From: Candidatus Anammoxibacter sp.
Lineage (GTDB): Bacteria; Planctomycetota; Brocadiia; Brocadiales; Anammoxibacteraceae
Assembly: GCA_021777105.1 (NCBI GenBank)
Contig: JAIQZQ010000097.1
Coordinates: forward strand, 1-64,000
Direction: 5' to 3'
DNA length: 64,000 nt
Shown: positions 1-9,266 of the stretch, piece by piece
Numbering within the stretch: position 1 is the first letter of the stretch
How the letters are laid out: the number at the start of each line of letters is the position of its first letter
The notes under the pieces: model-generated
Databases searched by the model: none
Told to the model about the DNA's origin: nothing
The model's input: the letters and a program-made list of their open reading frames with translations, nothing else
Program-made: the position numbers and the translations under genes

Positions 1-2
1 TT

Positions 3-101
3 AAAAACTACGCTAACCTTAGAAAGCTTGTCGATAAATGGGTAGAATTAGGAACTGAGTTATCAGACTTAAGACTTTTAGAGCAGGAAGAAAGTGATTG
101 A
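3..101 (+). CDS. C-terminal end of an unidentified upstream protein (partial)
   Basis: An open frame enters from the left edge and encodes 32 residues ending LLEQEESD before TGA at 99-101. The residues are charged and helix-prone, as at the end of a coiled coil or cytoplasmic tail. Its TGA overlaps the TTG start of the next gene, suggesting translational coupling. Too little is present to name the protein. Confidence 0.6.
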   Translation, partial: KNYANLRKLVDKWVELGTELSDLRLLEQEESD

Positions 102-1114
102 CGTCGAGGTTTAGCAACCAGAGAACTCATCACTCTCTAGATTATAAATTAGATCAAATTATGCAAAAAAACTCTAAATTAAAAAAGATATCTATAGAAG
201 TTGTATGCTTTTTGGCTTTTTTCATTCTAGTCGATAATATTGTCGCGTCATGTCTAGAAAAATACGGAAATATTACCTGGGGAACCGGGAGCTATAGAGA
301 AATATATAATATTAAAGAATCCGTCGATATTTTATTTATGGGATCGTCTCATACAAGAGACGGCATAGATCTTTCTACTTTTTCTGAGAATAATATTAAA
401 GCTCATAAACTAAATATTCCCGGCGGGCCGCCTTTTCATATGATGCATTTGTTTGATATTTTTTTAAAAGAGAATCCTAAACCTGGATTAGTTGTTGTTG
501 ATTTGTCTTGGAATGCAGTTAAGAACAGTTTACCTGTTGAAACATTTCGTTATCTTAACCCCTGGCACGCTTTTCCGGTTTTTCTTGAAGCAGATACTGG
601 TGAAATTGGGAGTTTTTTTAATTCACTTGGAAGGACATCCCTTTTTATTCCATATATGATTAAAAACAAGGAAGATATTAAAGATAGTTCAAATAGGCCC
701 CACTTTACTTTAAATAAACATAAACGATTCTTATCTAAAAAATATAGCTGGTTTACGCACAACAAAGAGTTAGATTTTTTAACACAATTAATACAACAAA
801 CAAAATCGTTATCCATTCCGGTAGTTATTATTGAAATACCAAAATATTCAGTTCCCTTAATTAGTTTAAAAGAAGTTGCCTACACTAGTTATTTAAAGCA
901 GAAGGAATATTATGATTTTATTAATAATCTTGCTTTGAATAATGATATTCCGTTTATTAGATTTAATACCGGAGAATCATTGCTATTTAGATCGGATCCT
1001 TTAATGTTTGGAGATCTGGATCATTTGCATTCTTATGGATCAAAACTTTTTTCCCGTATTCTTATTGATTGCTTAAACAAATTAAAGATTGAAGGATTTC
1101 ATTACCAAGGTTAA
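98..1114 (+). CDS. Membrane-anchored SGNH-hydrolase-like envelope protein
   Basis: 338 residues. A short cytoplasmic N-terminus is followed by one hydrophobic anchor (about residues 32-53), then a soluble domain. GSSH at 82-85 resembles the nucleophile block of SGNH/DUF1574-type proteins, and DLDHLHSYG near residues 306-314 supplies the DxxH-type block expected near the C-terminus. Such proteins often work with MBOAT O-acyltransferases in acylating surface polysaccharides, but no MBOAT gene is visible here, so the role is inferred. The TTG start is favoured over the ATG at codon 22 because AGGAAG lies just upstream and the start overlaps the preceding stop by four bases. AT-rich codon use resembles the following ankyrin gene. 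Confidence 0.6.
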   Translation: MTSRFSNQRTHHSLDYKLDQIMQKNSKLKKISIEVVCFLAFFILVDNIVASCLEKYGNITWGTGSYREIYNIKESVDILFMGSSHTRDGIDLSTFSENNIKAHKLNIPGGPPFHMMHLFDIFLKENPKPGLVVVDLSWNAVKNSLPVETFRYLNPWHAFPVFLEADTGEIGSFFNSLGRTSLFIPYMIKNKEDIKDSSNRPHFTLNKHKRFLSKKYSWFTHNKELDFLTQLIQQTKSLSIPVVIIEIPKYSVPLISLKEVAYTSYLKQKEYYDFINNLALNNDIPFIRFNTGESLLFRSDPLMFGDLDHLHSYGSKLFSRILIDCLNKLKIEGFHYQG

Positions 1115-1182
1115 TCTTGAAGCGTAAAGGCCATAAATAGTCTTTTTGCCATATATACTTAGATATTTACAATCAATTAAAC

Positions 1183-3150
1183 ATGAAAAAATATATTTAT
1201 TTATTGCTTCTGCTAAATTTATTATTTGCATTTACAGGAAAACCTTATTTATTTGCTGATAATATTCAAGTAAAGCTAATGAGGGAATTGCTGATTTATT
1301 TAGAGAGAGGCGATTTAGCCTCCGCTCAGTTGGTAGTTGAAAAAGGGGTTGATATAAATAATAATACTCTATTAATGCTTATAGTAGAAATAGGCAATCT
1401 AGAGATTACGAGGTTGTTAATAGAAAATGGCGCGGATGTTAATGCTGAAAATCTTCATGGTTGGTCGCCATTAAAACTTGCAATAGAAAAAAAACATATA
1501 GAGATTGTTCGTGTTTTATTAGAAAACGGGGCAGAGGCAAATGTAAGCACTAATAATAAATCGTTATTAATGAAGGCAATAGTTGAAGGAGATTTAGAGA
1601 TTACGCGCCTTCTCATTGAAAATGGAGCTAATATACATTTAAAGGACAGCCATAATAGTTCATTGTTAATAGCCGTTACGAGTCTTGGATATGTCGAGAT
1701 TGCGCGCCTTCTTATTGAAAATGGGGCTAAGGTTAATTGTAAAAATGACTTTGGGGATACAGCATTGAATCACGCTATAAAGAATAAGCATGTAGGATTA
1801 ATAAAATTATTGCTTGATAATGGGGCTGATATTAATTTAAAAGCAGATTATGGTTACACTCCTTTAATGGGCGGCGTTAAGACTGGCGATTTAAATATTG
1901 TCAAATTACTAGTTGAAAATGGAGCGAACGTTAATGCTAAAGTTTCAGACGGATTAACTGTTTTAATGACGCATATGGAGTCTTTTCTTAAATTAGATGT
2001 GGCTAAGTTTTTAATTGAAAGCGGAGCAAAGCTGAATGATCTGGATTTACAGGGAAATACCGCATTAATGTGGGCCATACAAAATGATAGCGTTGAAGTT
2101 GCGGAGCTTTTGATTGAAAAAGGATCGAAACTTGATATTCAAAATAACCACGGCCTAACAGCATTGATGTGCGTGGTAATGCACGGTTACAAATATATCA
2201 AACAAACAGGGGCAGGCGTAAATATAAATGAACATGAAGGTTCGGTTGGATATCGAGTGCTAATTATAAACAAACTTTTGGAAAAAGGCGCGGATGTTAA
2301 TGTTAAACAAAATGATGGAACTACTGCTCTGATGCTTGCGGCGCAGCGCGGCAACGTCTTGGCTATAAATTACTTGCTGGAAAAAGGGGCGGATATAAAT
2401 GCTAAACAAAAAGATGGAACAACATCATTAATGCATGCGACGCAAGACAAAAATCTCGAAGCTATCAACGTCCTTCTGAATAAAGGAGCTTTAATTAATA
2501 GCAAAAATCTCTACAATCAAACCGCTTTGCACAAAGCGGTTTTAAGTGGAAATAAAGGCGCGGTTAAATTGCTTTTAAATAGAGGGGCGGAAATAAATGT
2601 TAAGGATATAAACGAAAAAACGCCATTGGATGTTGCTGTTATTAATGATTATTGGGATATTGCAAAGATGCTGGTTGATAAGGGAGCAACGCTCGACGAT
2701 AATTTGCGGAAAGATTTCAGGTTAATACACGCTGCTTTTGTTAATGATATCCAGACTTTTAAGACTCTTATAATGAGCGGAATCAATATTAAGAATATGA
2801 CAACTCCGTCAGGCAAAGCGCTTATGGATATTGCAGTGAACAAGAAAAGCTTTGAAATAGGGAAAATGTTAGTTGAAAACGGCATGGATATTAAAAAATT
2901 TAATGAAAAGGAGGGCATTGCGACAATCCATAGAGCGGTTATTAGAGGCGACATAAAGATGGTAAACTTTCTGATAACTAATGGAGTGAATATTAATGCC
3001 AAAACTAAAATCCTCAAACAAACCCCATTAATGATATCGGCGTTTGATAGGCAAAAAAAAGAGATCGCTAATGCCCTGATTAGAAATGGAGCAGATATTA
3101 ATGCTGAAGACGCGTCCGGGGCAACGGCTTTGGACATTGCTATTAACTGA
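1183..3150 (+). CDS. Secreted ankyrin-repeat protein, ended by an in-frame TGA
   Basis: 655 residues. A signal peptide (MKKYIYLLLLLNLLFAF, likely cleaved after LFA around residue 25) is followed by about 18 ankyrin repeats of roughly 33 residues, with recurring LLIENGADVN and GxTALM patterns. The array has no other domain, so it is presumably a protein-binding scaffold in the periplasm or outside the cell; the partner is unknown. The TGA at 3148-3150 interrupts a repeat between its two helices, and the same frame continues with two more repeats to a TAG at 3406-3408. The ORF may therefore be a truncated form of a ~741-residue protein. No clear SD precedes the ATG. Confidence 0.8.
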   Translation: MKKYIYLLLLLNLLFAFTGKPYLFADNIQVKLMRELLIYLERGDLASAQLVVEKGVDINNNTLLMLIVEIGNLEITRLLIENGADVNAENLHGWSPLKLAIEKKHIEIVRVLLENGAEANVSTNNKSLLMKAIVEGDLEITRLLIENGANIHLKDSHNSSLLIAVTSLGYVEIARLLIENGAKVNCKNDFGDTALNHAIKNKHVGLIKLLLDNGADINLKADYGYTPLMGGVKTGDLNIVKLLVENGANVNAKVSDGLTVLMTHMESFLKLDVAKFLIESGAKLNDLDLQGNTALMWAIQNDSVEVAELLIEKGSKLDIQNNHGLTALMCVVMHGYKYIKQTGAGVNINEHEGSVGYRVLIINKLLEKGADVNVKQNDGTTALMLAAQRGNVLAINYLLEKGADINAKQKDGTTSLMHATQDKNLEAINVLLNKGALINSKNLYNQTALHKAVLSGNKGAVKLLLNRGAEINVKDINEKTPLDVAVINDYWDIAKMLVDKGATLDDNLRKDFRLIHAAFVNDIQTFKTLIMSGINIKNMTTPSGKALMDIAVNKKSFEIGKMLVENGMDIKKFNEKEGIATIHRAVIRGDIKMVNFLITNGVNINAKTKILKQTPLMISAFDRQKKEIANALIRNGADINAEDASGATALDIAIN

Positions 3151-3408
3151 GAAAACATTGAAATAGTAAAACTGATTCTTGAAAAAGGAGCAAACATTAA
3201 TAAAGCGGGACTTGAAGGCTTTACATGTTTGCATCGGGCGGTTTTAATAGGAGATGTAAGTATTGTTAAAATGCTGTTGGCAAAAGGGGCTGATGCCGGA
3301 GCTCAAAACGAATACGGCGAAACCGCTTTAATGTTGGCTCAAAAATATGACGAAACAGAAATTGATCCCACTATTGTTGCTTTATTAAAAAAAACGGGAA
3401 TAAATTAG
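3151..3408 (+). pseudogene. Severed 3' end of the ankyrin gene, in frame after the TGA
   Basis: Reading on in the same frame after the TGA gives 85 residues beginning ENIEIVKLILEKGANI and containing further ankyrin units, ending at TAG. No suitable start or SD is seen inside. Aligned with an intact repeat (AIEKKHIEIV), the TGA replaces a Lys-like position, so one base change could have created it. A point nonsense mutation, a sequencing error or rare readthrough would all give this picture. Confidence 0.7.
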
Positions 3409-3409
3409 T

Positions 3410-3440
3410 AGGCACAAAACCACTAATAGGTTTGTGCCTT
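3410..3440. terminator. Bidirectional hairpin between convergent genes
   Basis: AGGCACAAAACC pairs with GGTTTGTGCCT across a 7-base loop, with one bulged A. It lies between the ankyrin gene (rightward) and the DUF362 gene (leftward) and overlaps the latter's stop codon. The T-run on either side is short, so its strength is uncertain. Confidence 0.5.
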
Positions 3441-4452
3441 AAGCCGTATTTGCCATCTCTTCAAACACCTTATCCTTAACCCTGTGGAAACGTTTGGCTA
3501 TGCCGAGAAAGAGCAGGAAGTCTATCTTTGGTATTTTGGAATCAAGCTCTACCATTGTCTGGTAACGGGCGTGAGGGTGGGGTTTAAACTCTTTGTATAT
3601 CTCCGCAAAATCTTCAAAACCTTCTTTAATAATATCTATCTGATCGACGCGCATGGTACCCAGGCCCTTCTCTTCGCAAAGCGGGAGATATGGCGCGCTT
3701 CCAAGGCCTGTTAAATTCGACATTACCGTGTCAAGGGCAATGCTGTCGCGGCTGCACATTGCAAGGCCCAGCGGCACTTCCGTGCCGAACATCGGGCCGT
3801 TTCCCTCCATCCCAAGAAAACCGTCGAGTATACCGAGATCCGGGTATGACGCCTCAATAACATCCGCAAGGTTCAGCCTGTTAACCGTGTTGCTTCTGAC
3901 CACTTTCTTTATAAACAGCCTCTGGTTAAGCTCCATGGCGTGCACATAAGGCCGTTTTGTTATGACGCATCCCATGCCGTTTTTAGAGACGCCGGTGTAA
4001 ACAAATGTGTCGTGCGTTTTTGGCATTGAAAGCGATATTGAGAACATCTCTTTTGTCAGTGTTGATATGCGTCCGGTTATAATTTCGCCGCCAAGTTGGC
4101 GGAACCCTATCTCTTTAGACCCAAAATTCGTTAAATTTGTAAGCTCAACCTTCTCATACTCTTTCGGCAACCAGGCGTAAATATTTGTGGCCATATATTT
4201 TTTAAACACAAACGAGTTGTCGCCCACAACTATGCGGTCAAATTTATCGTAAAAGAACTTTATAACTGCTTCAAGGGTCTCGGGCCTGGTAACGGCCAGA
4301 GGGAAGTTGGGGTCAATGGCGTTTATCTTTATAAACAACGAATCCGAGCCCTTCTCACGTATGGCATCGTCAATATCATCGTTCATTAAAGATAGAACCT
4401 TGTCTATATTTTTAAGCCTTTCATCGCCTTTTACAATGGCAAGTTTTGTCAT
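3439..4452 (-). CDS. DUF362 family protein
   Basis: 337 residues starting MTKLAIVKGDERLKNIDKV. The order of conserved blocks matches DUF362 proteins: an early LFIKINAIDP segment (usually 'ikpN'), a middle segment with MPKTHDTFVYTGVSKNGMGC, and a late IALDTVMSNLTGLG block (usually 'vAvDavaa..mG'). The biochemical role of the family is not settled; some members carry ferredoxin domains, but this one has no CxxC clusters. It has no signal peptide, unlike the Tat-type paralogue at 30.4 kb. It stands alone and is divergent from the DNA polymerase gene, with a palindromic element between. Confidence 0.75.
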   Translation of the reverse strand: MTKLAIVKGDERLKNIDKVLSLMNDDIDDAIREKGSDSLFIKINAIDPNFPLAVTRPETLEAVIKFFYDKFDRIVVGDNSFVFKKYMATNIYAWLPKEYEKVELTNLTNFGSKEIGFRQLGGEIITGRISTLTKEMFSISLSMPKTHDTFVYTGVSKNGMGCVITKRPYVHAMELNQRLFIKKVVRSNTVNRLNLADVIEASYPDLGILDGFLGMEGNGPMFGTEVPLGLAMCSRDSIALDTVMSNLTGLGSAPYLPLCEEKGLGTMRVDQIDIIKEGFEDFAEIYKEFKPHPHARYQTMVELDSKIPKIDFLLFLGIAKRFHRVKDKVFEEMANTA

Positions 4453-4623
4453 TATTGCGTCTCCGTTGTCGATTTGTTAATTAGCTTTATATATTCATGA
4501 AAAAAATATTTCAATTTCATTTAGTTTTAGAGGATTATAAATTTATAATGTATAATCTTACATTCAAAATTCACAACCAACATCATTATATAATTAATAA
4601 AAATGGTTGCAAACGTTTTATAA

Positions 4624-4803
4624 GGGCTCGGAAAGAAATAACTTGGACTTTTTTGCCTGTAGATTTAGGTTGAATTTGTTCAATCTGATTGAGTCGAACC
4701 GGATGCGCAGCCATAGCTGCGTTGAGGATTCGGCGATTGAAGGTTGGGCAAAGTCGGCCTGAAGATGCTGGTAAAAAAGTCCAAGTTATTTCTTTCCGAG
4801 CCC
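4624..4803. repeat. 180 bp palindromic element, copy 1 (GGGCTCGG subfamily)
   Basis: Terminal inverted repeats of about 31 bp run from GGGCTCGGAAAGAAATAACT inward, and their exact complement closes the element. The middle is also self-complementary: GCGCAGC pairs with GCTGCG around a CATA loop, and TCGAACC pairs imperfectly with GGATTCG. The whole unit can fold into one long hairpin or cruciform. It sits upstream of the DNA polymerase gene. A 76-residue ORF across it is not a gene. Related copies are at 27384, 40924, 46653 and 48908. The flanks are TA-rich (TAA/TAG). Confidence 0.9.
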
Positions 4804-4842
4804 TAGACTCAGGCAACTATTTATTACGCGAGGCGATATTTA

Positions 4843-7092
4843 ATGGGAAAGAAATTATCACAGGATGACAACCGCATGGATCTTCACTCTTTTTATGAAA
4901 ACGACATCCTTTTCGGCCATGACAAAACAGAGCGAATTGTGGCGTGCGAAATTACAAAAGATGAGAAGATAGAGGTCTTTTATAGAAATGACGAAACCGT
5001 GGATTCTGAAATTATGGAGTTTACGCCGTTTATATTCTTAGACGACCTGAAACATTTAAAAGAGTGGGAAGGCGAATTTAAAAAGAAGGAGTTTACAGGC
5101 GAGGAGTATTATAAAAATATTGTTTTTACACGTAATTGGAGCAATCTTTTAGACCTGACAAAGTTCCTGAAAAAGACGACCGGATTCTCATCCGGAGCTT
5201 TTATGTCGCCGTTCTACTATCTAAACGACCCGATATTGCAGTACCTTATACTGACCGGTCGCACTCTGTTTAAAGGCATGGCGTCTAACGATTTGTTGAG
5301 GCTCCAGCTTGATATCGAGACGTACACAAAGGAGGGGTTTGAATTCTCAAATCCAAAACGTGAAGAGGACCGCATAATCATTATCTCCATGTCCGACTCC
5401 ACCGGTTGGGAACGCGTAATTTCCGGCAAGGAGTTTGATGAAAAGAAGATGATTGAAGAGATGGTTAAAGATATTTGCCAAAGAGATCCTGATATTATTG
5501 AGGGGCATAATATTTTCAATTTTGACCTTGCGTATATTAAAGAGCGGGCAAAGAGGCATAAAGTAAGCCTTAAACTGGGCCGAAACGGCTCTGTAATCTC
5601 ATCGCGCAACTCCAGGCTTTCAATCGCCGAGCGAAACATTGCGTACACACGGTTTGATGTTTATGGCCGCCATTTTATCGACACATATCACCTTGCGCAG
5701 ATGTACGATGTTACGTCAAGGAGTATGGAGAGTTACGGCCTTAAGGCTGTTGCCAAGTATTTTGACGTTGCCGCGCCGAACCGCACATACGTTGAAGGCG
5801 GGGATATAAGCCGTTTATACGAAGAGGATATTGATACGCTTTTAAAATACGCGCTTGACGACGTGAGGGAGACAAAATCTATAAGCGATATATTGAGCCA
5901 GAGTTTCTTTTACCAGTGTCAGATATTTCCATACGGTTTTCAAAATATAGCTGTGCGCGGCAATGCGACAAAGATAAATTCAATTTTTCTGCGCGAGTAT
6001 ACAAGGGCCGGCTGCTCTTTCCCAAGGCCTTCGGCGCAAAAGGATGTTGTCGGCGGTTACACTGATATTTACAAGACCGGGGTGATAAAAAACATCCTTC
6101 ATTGCGACGTCCAGTCCCTGTACCCTTCGGTTATGCTTGCGTTTAAATATTTTCCTGAAAAAGATCATTTAGGCATTTTCCCTGTGCTGTTGAATGATTT
6201 AAAGGATTTCAGGATTCAGGCCAAGGGACTTAAAAACACGGCCAAATCAAAAGAGGATGAAAACTATTTTGAGGCCCTTCAATCCACTTTCAAAATACTT
6301 ATAAACTCTTTTTACGGCTATTTAGGGTTTTCGTACGGGCATTTTAGCGATTTTACAGCGGCCAACAACGTTACGACTAAAGGCCGCGAATTAATTAATC
6401 AGATGGTTGCCTGGTTGCAGGAAAAAGATAGCGATGTGATCGAGATAGACACCGACGGCATATATTTTGTGCCCCCGGCAAATATAACTACCGAAGATGA
6501 TGAGGAGAAGTTAATTAAGGAGCTTTCAGACTCGCTGCCCGATGGGATCAACCTTGAACTTTCCGGCAGATACAAAGCTATGTTCAGCTATAAAATAAAG
6601 AATTATGTGCTGATGAATTACGACGGCAAGACTTTAATCAAAGGTTCGGGCCTAAAATCCAGAGGGCTTGAACTGTTTCAGAGACGCTTTATGGCGGAAA
6701 TGTTCGCCTTGCTTTTAAATGACAATAAGGCCGGCGTTAATAGTTTGCTTGATAAATATATGGACGATCTTTTAAATCACCGATGGGATAAAGAGATGTT
6801 TATCAAGAAGGAGACCTTGCAGGAGTCGCTTGATGTGTACAAGGATAAGATAGCGAATAAAAGACGCTCCAGGGCGGCTGTTTATGAGCTGGCTTTAAAG
6901 GCCGACAGGAATTATCAACCCGGCGATGCCATCGCTTTTTACGTGACAGGCGAGAAGAAAACCGTGAAAATATACGAAAGTTGCAAAATGGCTTCGCTGT
7001 GGGATAAGTCCGCGCCGGATGAGAATGTGGAGTTTTACAAGAAGAAGCTGCTGGAACTTTACAAGAAATTCAACGAATTTTTTGAAGGATAG
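4843..7092 (+). CDS. Family B DNA polymerase with 3'-5' exonuclease
   Basis: 749 residues, close to E. coli Pol II in size. The exonuclease domain has DIET at 157-160 (Exo I), EGHNIFNFDLAYI (Exo II) and YALDD (Exo III), so proofreading residues are intact. The polymerase domain has motif A DVQSLYPSVML with the metal-binding Asp at 422, motif B with NSFYGYLG, and motif C DTDG with Asp at 536 and 538. All catalytic acids are present, so it should be an active replicative-type or translesion/restart polymerase; the cellular role in a bacterium is inferred by analogy with Pol II (polB). A GAGG motif precedes the ATG. An HD-GYP gene follows 55 bp downstream on the same strand. Confidence 0.92.
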   Translation: MGKKLSQDDNRMDLHSFYENDILFGHDKTERIVACEITKDEKIEVFYRNDETVDSEIMEFTPFIFLDDLKHLKEWEGEFKKKEFTGEEYYKNIVFTRNWSNLLDLTKFLKKTTGFSSGAFMSPFYYLNDPILQYLILTGRTLFKGMASNDLLRLQLDIETYTKEGFEFSNPKREEDRIIIISMSDSTGWERVISGKEFDEKKMIEEMVKDICQRDPDIIEGHNIFNFDLAYIKERAKRHKVSLKLGRNGSVISSRNSRLSIAERNIAYTRFDVYGRHFIDTYHLAQMYDVTSRSMESYGLKAVAKYFDVAAPNRTYVEGGDISRLYEEDIDTLLKYALDDVRETKSISDILSQSFFYQCQIFPYGFQNIAVRGNATKINSIFLREYTRAGCSFPRPSAQKDVVGGYTDIYKTGVIKNILHCDVQSLYPSVMLAFKYFPEKDHLGIFPVLLNDLKDFRIQAKGLKNTAKSKEDENYFEALQSTFKILINSFYGYLGFSYGHFSDFTAANNVTTKGRELINQMVAWLQEKDSDVIEIDTDGIYFVPPANITTEDDEEKLIKELSDSLPDGINLELSGRYKAMFSYKIKNYVLMNYDGKTLIKGSGLKSRGLELFQRRFMAEMFALLLNDNKAGVNSLLDKYMDDLLNHRWDKEMFIKKETLQESLDVYKDKIANKRRSRAAVYELALKADRNYQPGDAIAFYVTGEKKTVKIYESCKMASLWDKSAPDENVEFYKKKLLELYKKFNEFFEG

Positions 7093-7147
7093 TTAATGGC
7101 GCAACGCCGTAAACAGCGCATAACGCAAATAAACGGAAACATTTAAA

Positions 7148-8116
7148 ATGAACGAAGAGGATAAATTTACCAAATTGCCCACCTGTTGTTTAACAACGGA
7201 CGAGGTATTGCCGTTTGACATTTATATTAAACGGAACGGGAAAACAGTGCTCTGGAGGGGACATGACACGGCTGTGGGGCAAAAAGAGATTGAACAGCTC
7301 ACAGATTCCGGCATTGAATATGTATACGTTGGTTTTGCCGAAAGCGATAGATACATTGAATACGCTGAAGAAAACGCGCAGAGCATTATAAGAAACAAGA
7401 AAATACCTGTTGAATATAAGTCCTTTATTATGGACAAGATAACGGGCTCCGTGCTGGAAAATCTGTTTAAAGATCCCACCCAAAAAAAAAATGCGAAACG
7501 GCTTGAAAATATTATTAAACCAATGGTGGAGTTGTTGCTTGCCGATAAAGAGGTGAAAGCGTTGCGGTTCATGGTTGAAAAAGGCGATATGGCGTTTTCA
7601 TACATCCCGCATAGCGCCCGAACATGCTATTACACAATCGGTTTGGCTGAGATGTTTAAGCATTTTACCACCTCAAAACTTTACCAGATAGGCATTGCCG
7701 CGTTGCTTCACGACATAGGCCAAACTCTGGTCTCTCCCGACATTAGAGAAAAGATTGGCGATTATTCGGATAAACAGCGCGTGGAGATGCAGAGGCACCC
7801 CATTTATTCAGTTGAGCTTATACGTCGCTCGGAGTTGTATAAACTTGATATTGCCACTCTAACCGCAATTAAGTCCCATCACGAATTGGGCGATAAGAGC
7901 GGATATCCTAACCACACAAGCCTGTTTGACCTCTCTTTGGAAAGCAAGATTCTCGCCGTTACTCACACATTCGAATCATTTACCATTGAAAGGATACATA
8001 GGGAAGCAAGGAAACCCTATGATGTAATAAAATACATGCTTGCAAACCCTGATAAGTATCCAGTGGAGATTGTCCGTAAATTTATAAAATTGCTCGGATC
8101 TCTTGAGACTTATTAG
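7148..8116 (+). CDS. HD-GYP domain protein (probable cyclic-di-GMP phosphodiesterase)
   Basis: 322 residues. The N-terminal ~120 residues form an unrecognised sensory or adaptor region. The C-terminal half is an HD-GYP domain: LLHDIGQ with HD at 188-189, RHP further on, and SHHELGDKSGYP with HH at 244-245 and GYP at 252-254. These residues bind metals in HD-GYP phosphodiesterases that hydrolyse c-di-GMP. Two PilZ-domain proteins at 16.7-18.9 kb could respond to the same messenger. No transmembrane segment, so cytoplasmic. No strong SD. It ends just before a shared hairpin terminator. Confidence 0.85.
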   Translation: MNEEDKFTKLPTCCLTTDEVLPFDIYIKRNGKTVLWRGHDTAVGQKEIEQLTDSGIEYVYVGFAESDRYIEYAEENAQSIIRNKKIPVEYKSFIMDKITGSVLENLFKDPTQKKNAKRLENIIKPMVELLLADKEVKALRFMVEKGDMAFSYIPHSARTCYYTIGLAEMFKHFTTSKLYQIGIAALLHDIGQTLVSPDIREKIGDYSDKQRVEMQRHPIYSVELIRRSELYKLDIATLTAIKSHHELGDKSGYPNHTSLFDLSLESKILAVTHTFESFTIERIHREARKPYDVIKYMLANPDKYPVEIVRKFIKLLGSLETY

Positions 8117-8131
8117 AACCGCAACATTAAC

Positions 8132-8183
8132 AAAAAAAGCCCCTGTTATGCGCGGTTTTACAACCGGCATACAGGGGCTTTTA
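8132..8183. terminator. Bidirectional rho-independent terminator
   Basis: AAAAGCCCCTGT pairs with ACAGGGGCTTTT, with an inner GGTT/AACC stem, flanked by an A-run on the left and T-run on the right. It sits between the convergent HD-GYP (rightward) and aquaporin (leftward) genes and would serve both. Confidence 0.85.
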
Positions 8184-8220
8184 AATTTCACAACTTATAA
8201 ATTAAACAAATTTCAGTACT

Positions 8221-8937
8221 CTATTTTTTGCCTCGGGCTGTTTTTGGCTCAGACCCGGATTTATCAGCGAAAAACCCGTCATAAACCAATCCGGCCAGCA
8301 CGCCGCCAAAAATTGGGCCTGCCCACCAAACAATATGGTTCTCAAAAGCTCCTGACGCAATAGCCGGGCCAAATACACGAGCAGGGTTCATAGAGCCTCC
8401 GCTTATCGGGCCTCCAACCATAACTCCAAGCAATACTACCAATCCTATTGCAAGTCCCGCCATACTCGGCGTAGCTCTTTTATCAATCACAGTAGCGTAA
8501 ACCACAAAAACAAGGAGGAACGTAATCACGGTTTCCATTAAAATCGCCTGCATTGTCGTTACACCCGAACCAAGCGCGCAAGTTCCTAAATTTACCGCCA
8601 TAGATGCAGGAAACAGGAATTTTAACAAAAATCCCCCGGCTGACGCCCCGGCAATTTGAGCAATTATGTATTTAAAGCCCAATCTGGAATCAAGTCTTTT
8701 AGTCGCAACCAGGGATATTGTAACCGCAGGGTTTATATGCGCCCCGGATATGTACCCTAAAGAGTAAGCTACCGCCACAACAACAAATCCAAACGCAACA
8801 GCTATGCCAAGCAGCCCAAAACCGGCCGATCCGCTTTGCGTCAGATTGTAATTGGCGCAAACACTGCCCGCGCCTATAAATATCAAGGCAAAAGTCCCTA
8901 AAAATTCAGAAAAACACTTTTTACACTCATCCCCCAT
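8221..8937 (-). CDS. MIP-family channel (aquaporin/glycerol facilitator)
   Basis: 238 residues with about six membrane helices. The two hallmark half-helix motifs are present, SGAHINPAVT and GGSMNPARVFGP, giving the paired NPA boxes of the major intrinsic protein family. The second motif ends NPARVFGP, as in water-selective channels rather than GlpF (NPARD), so water transport is favoured. The start at 8937 (MGDECKKCF) is chosen because GGGAGG lies 10 bases upstream; a longer frame to 9015 adds an unlikely lysine-rich leader containing that SD. It stands alone, convergent with the HD-GYP gene. Confidence 0.9.
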   Translation of the reverse strand: MGDECKKCFSEFLGTFALIFIGAGSVCANYNLTQSGSAGFGLLGIAVAFGFVVVAVAYSLGYISGAHINPAVTISLVATKRLDSRLGFKYIIAQIAGASAGGFLLKFLFPASMAVNLGTCALGSGVTTMQAILMETVITFLLVFVVYATVIDKRATPSMAGLAIGLVVLLGVMVGGPISGGSMNPARVFGPAIASGAFENHIVWWAGPIFGGVLAGLVYDGFFADKSGSEPKTARGKK

Positions 8938-9167
8938 TCGTAAACAACCTCCCATCTTTTTTTGTTGAAGACATATAAAATAAATAGCAAATTTTTTAAG
9001 TTTAAACTTTAACATTAGCCCCTGATTTTTGTCAAGAAATAAATGCGTTTAATTGATAGAAATGGCGCTAATTTTGATGTAATAAGCTATTTATATACCA
9101 AATATAGGCAAAATTAAAGATTAAAAAACAGATTAAAAAACATGCTATTTGCATTAAATCTATTTGA

Positions 9168-9196
9168 TTGACATAAACAGTTTTATAAGATATATT
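9168..9196 (+). promoter_or_regulatory. Consensus sigma-70-type promoter for the 100-residue protein
   Basis: TTGACA at 9168-9173 and TATATT at 9191-9196 are separated by exactly 17 bases. The start codon of the next gene is about 65 bases beyond the expected transcription start, with AAAGGAG in front of it. This is the best-looking housekeeping promoter seen in the window. Confidence 0.75.
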
Positions 9197-9266
9197 ACTA
9201 ACTATTTAAATTGTATTAAAGATTGAAACAGCCCCATTTTATTAAAAAGAAAGGAGCGGAAATTTA

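Noticed and set aside
3148..3150. TGA as a sense codon (alternative genetic code)
   Set aside because: Other genes in the window end at TGA with clear homologue ends, and no other internal TGA was met in long conserved genes.
4586..4816. 76-residue ORF across palindromic element copy 1, and similar ORFs at 27352-27588, 40878-41198 and 46632-46913
   Set aside because: They encode similar peptides (RLNQIEQIQPKSTGKK) only because the element is repeated; they read through hairpin arms on both strands and have no SD.
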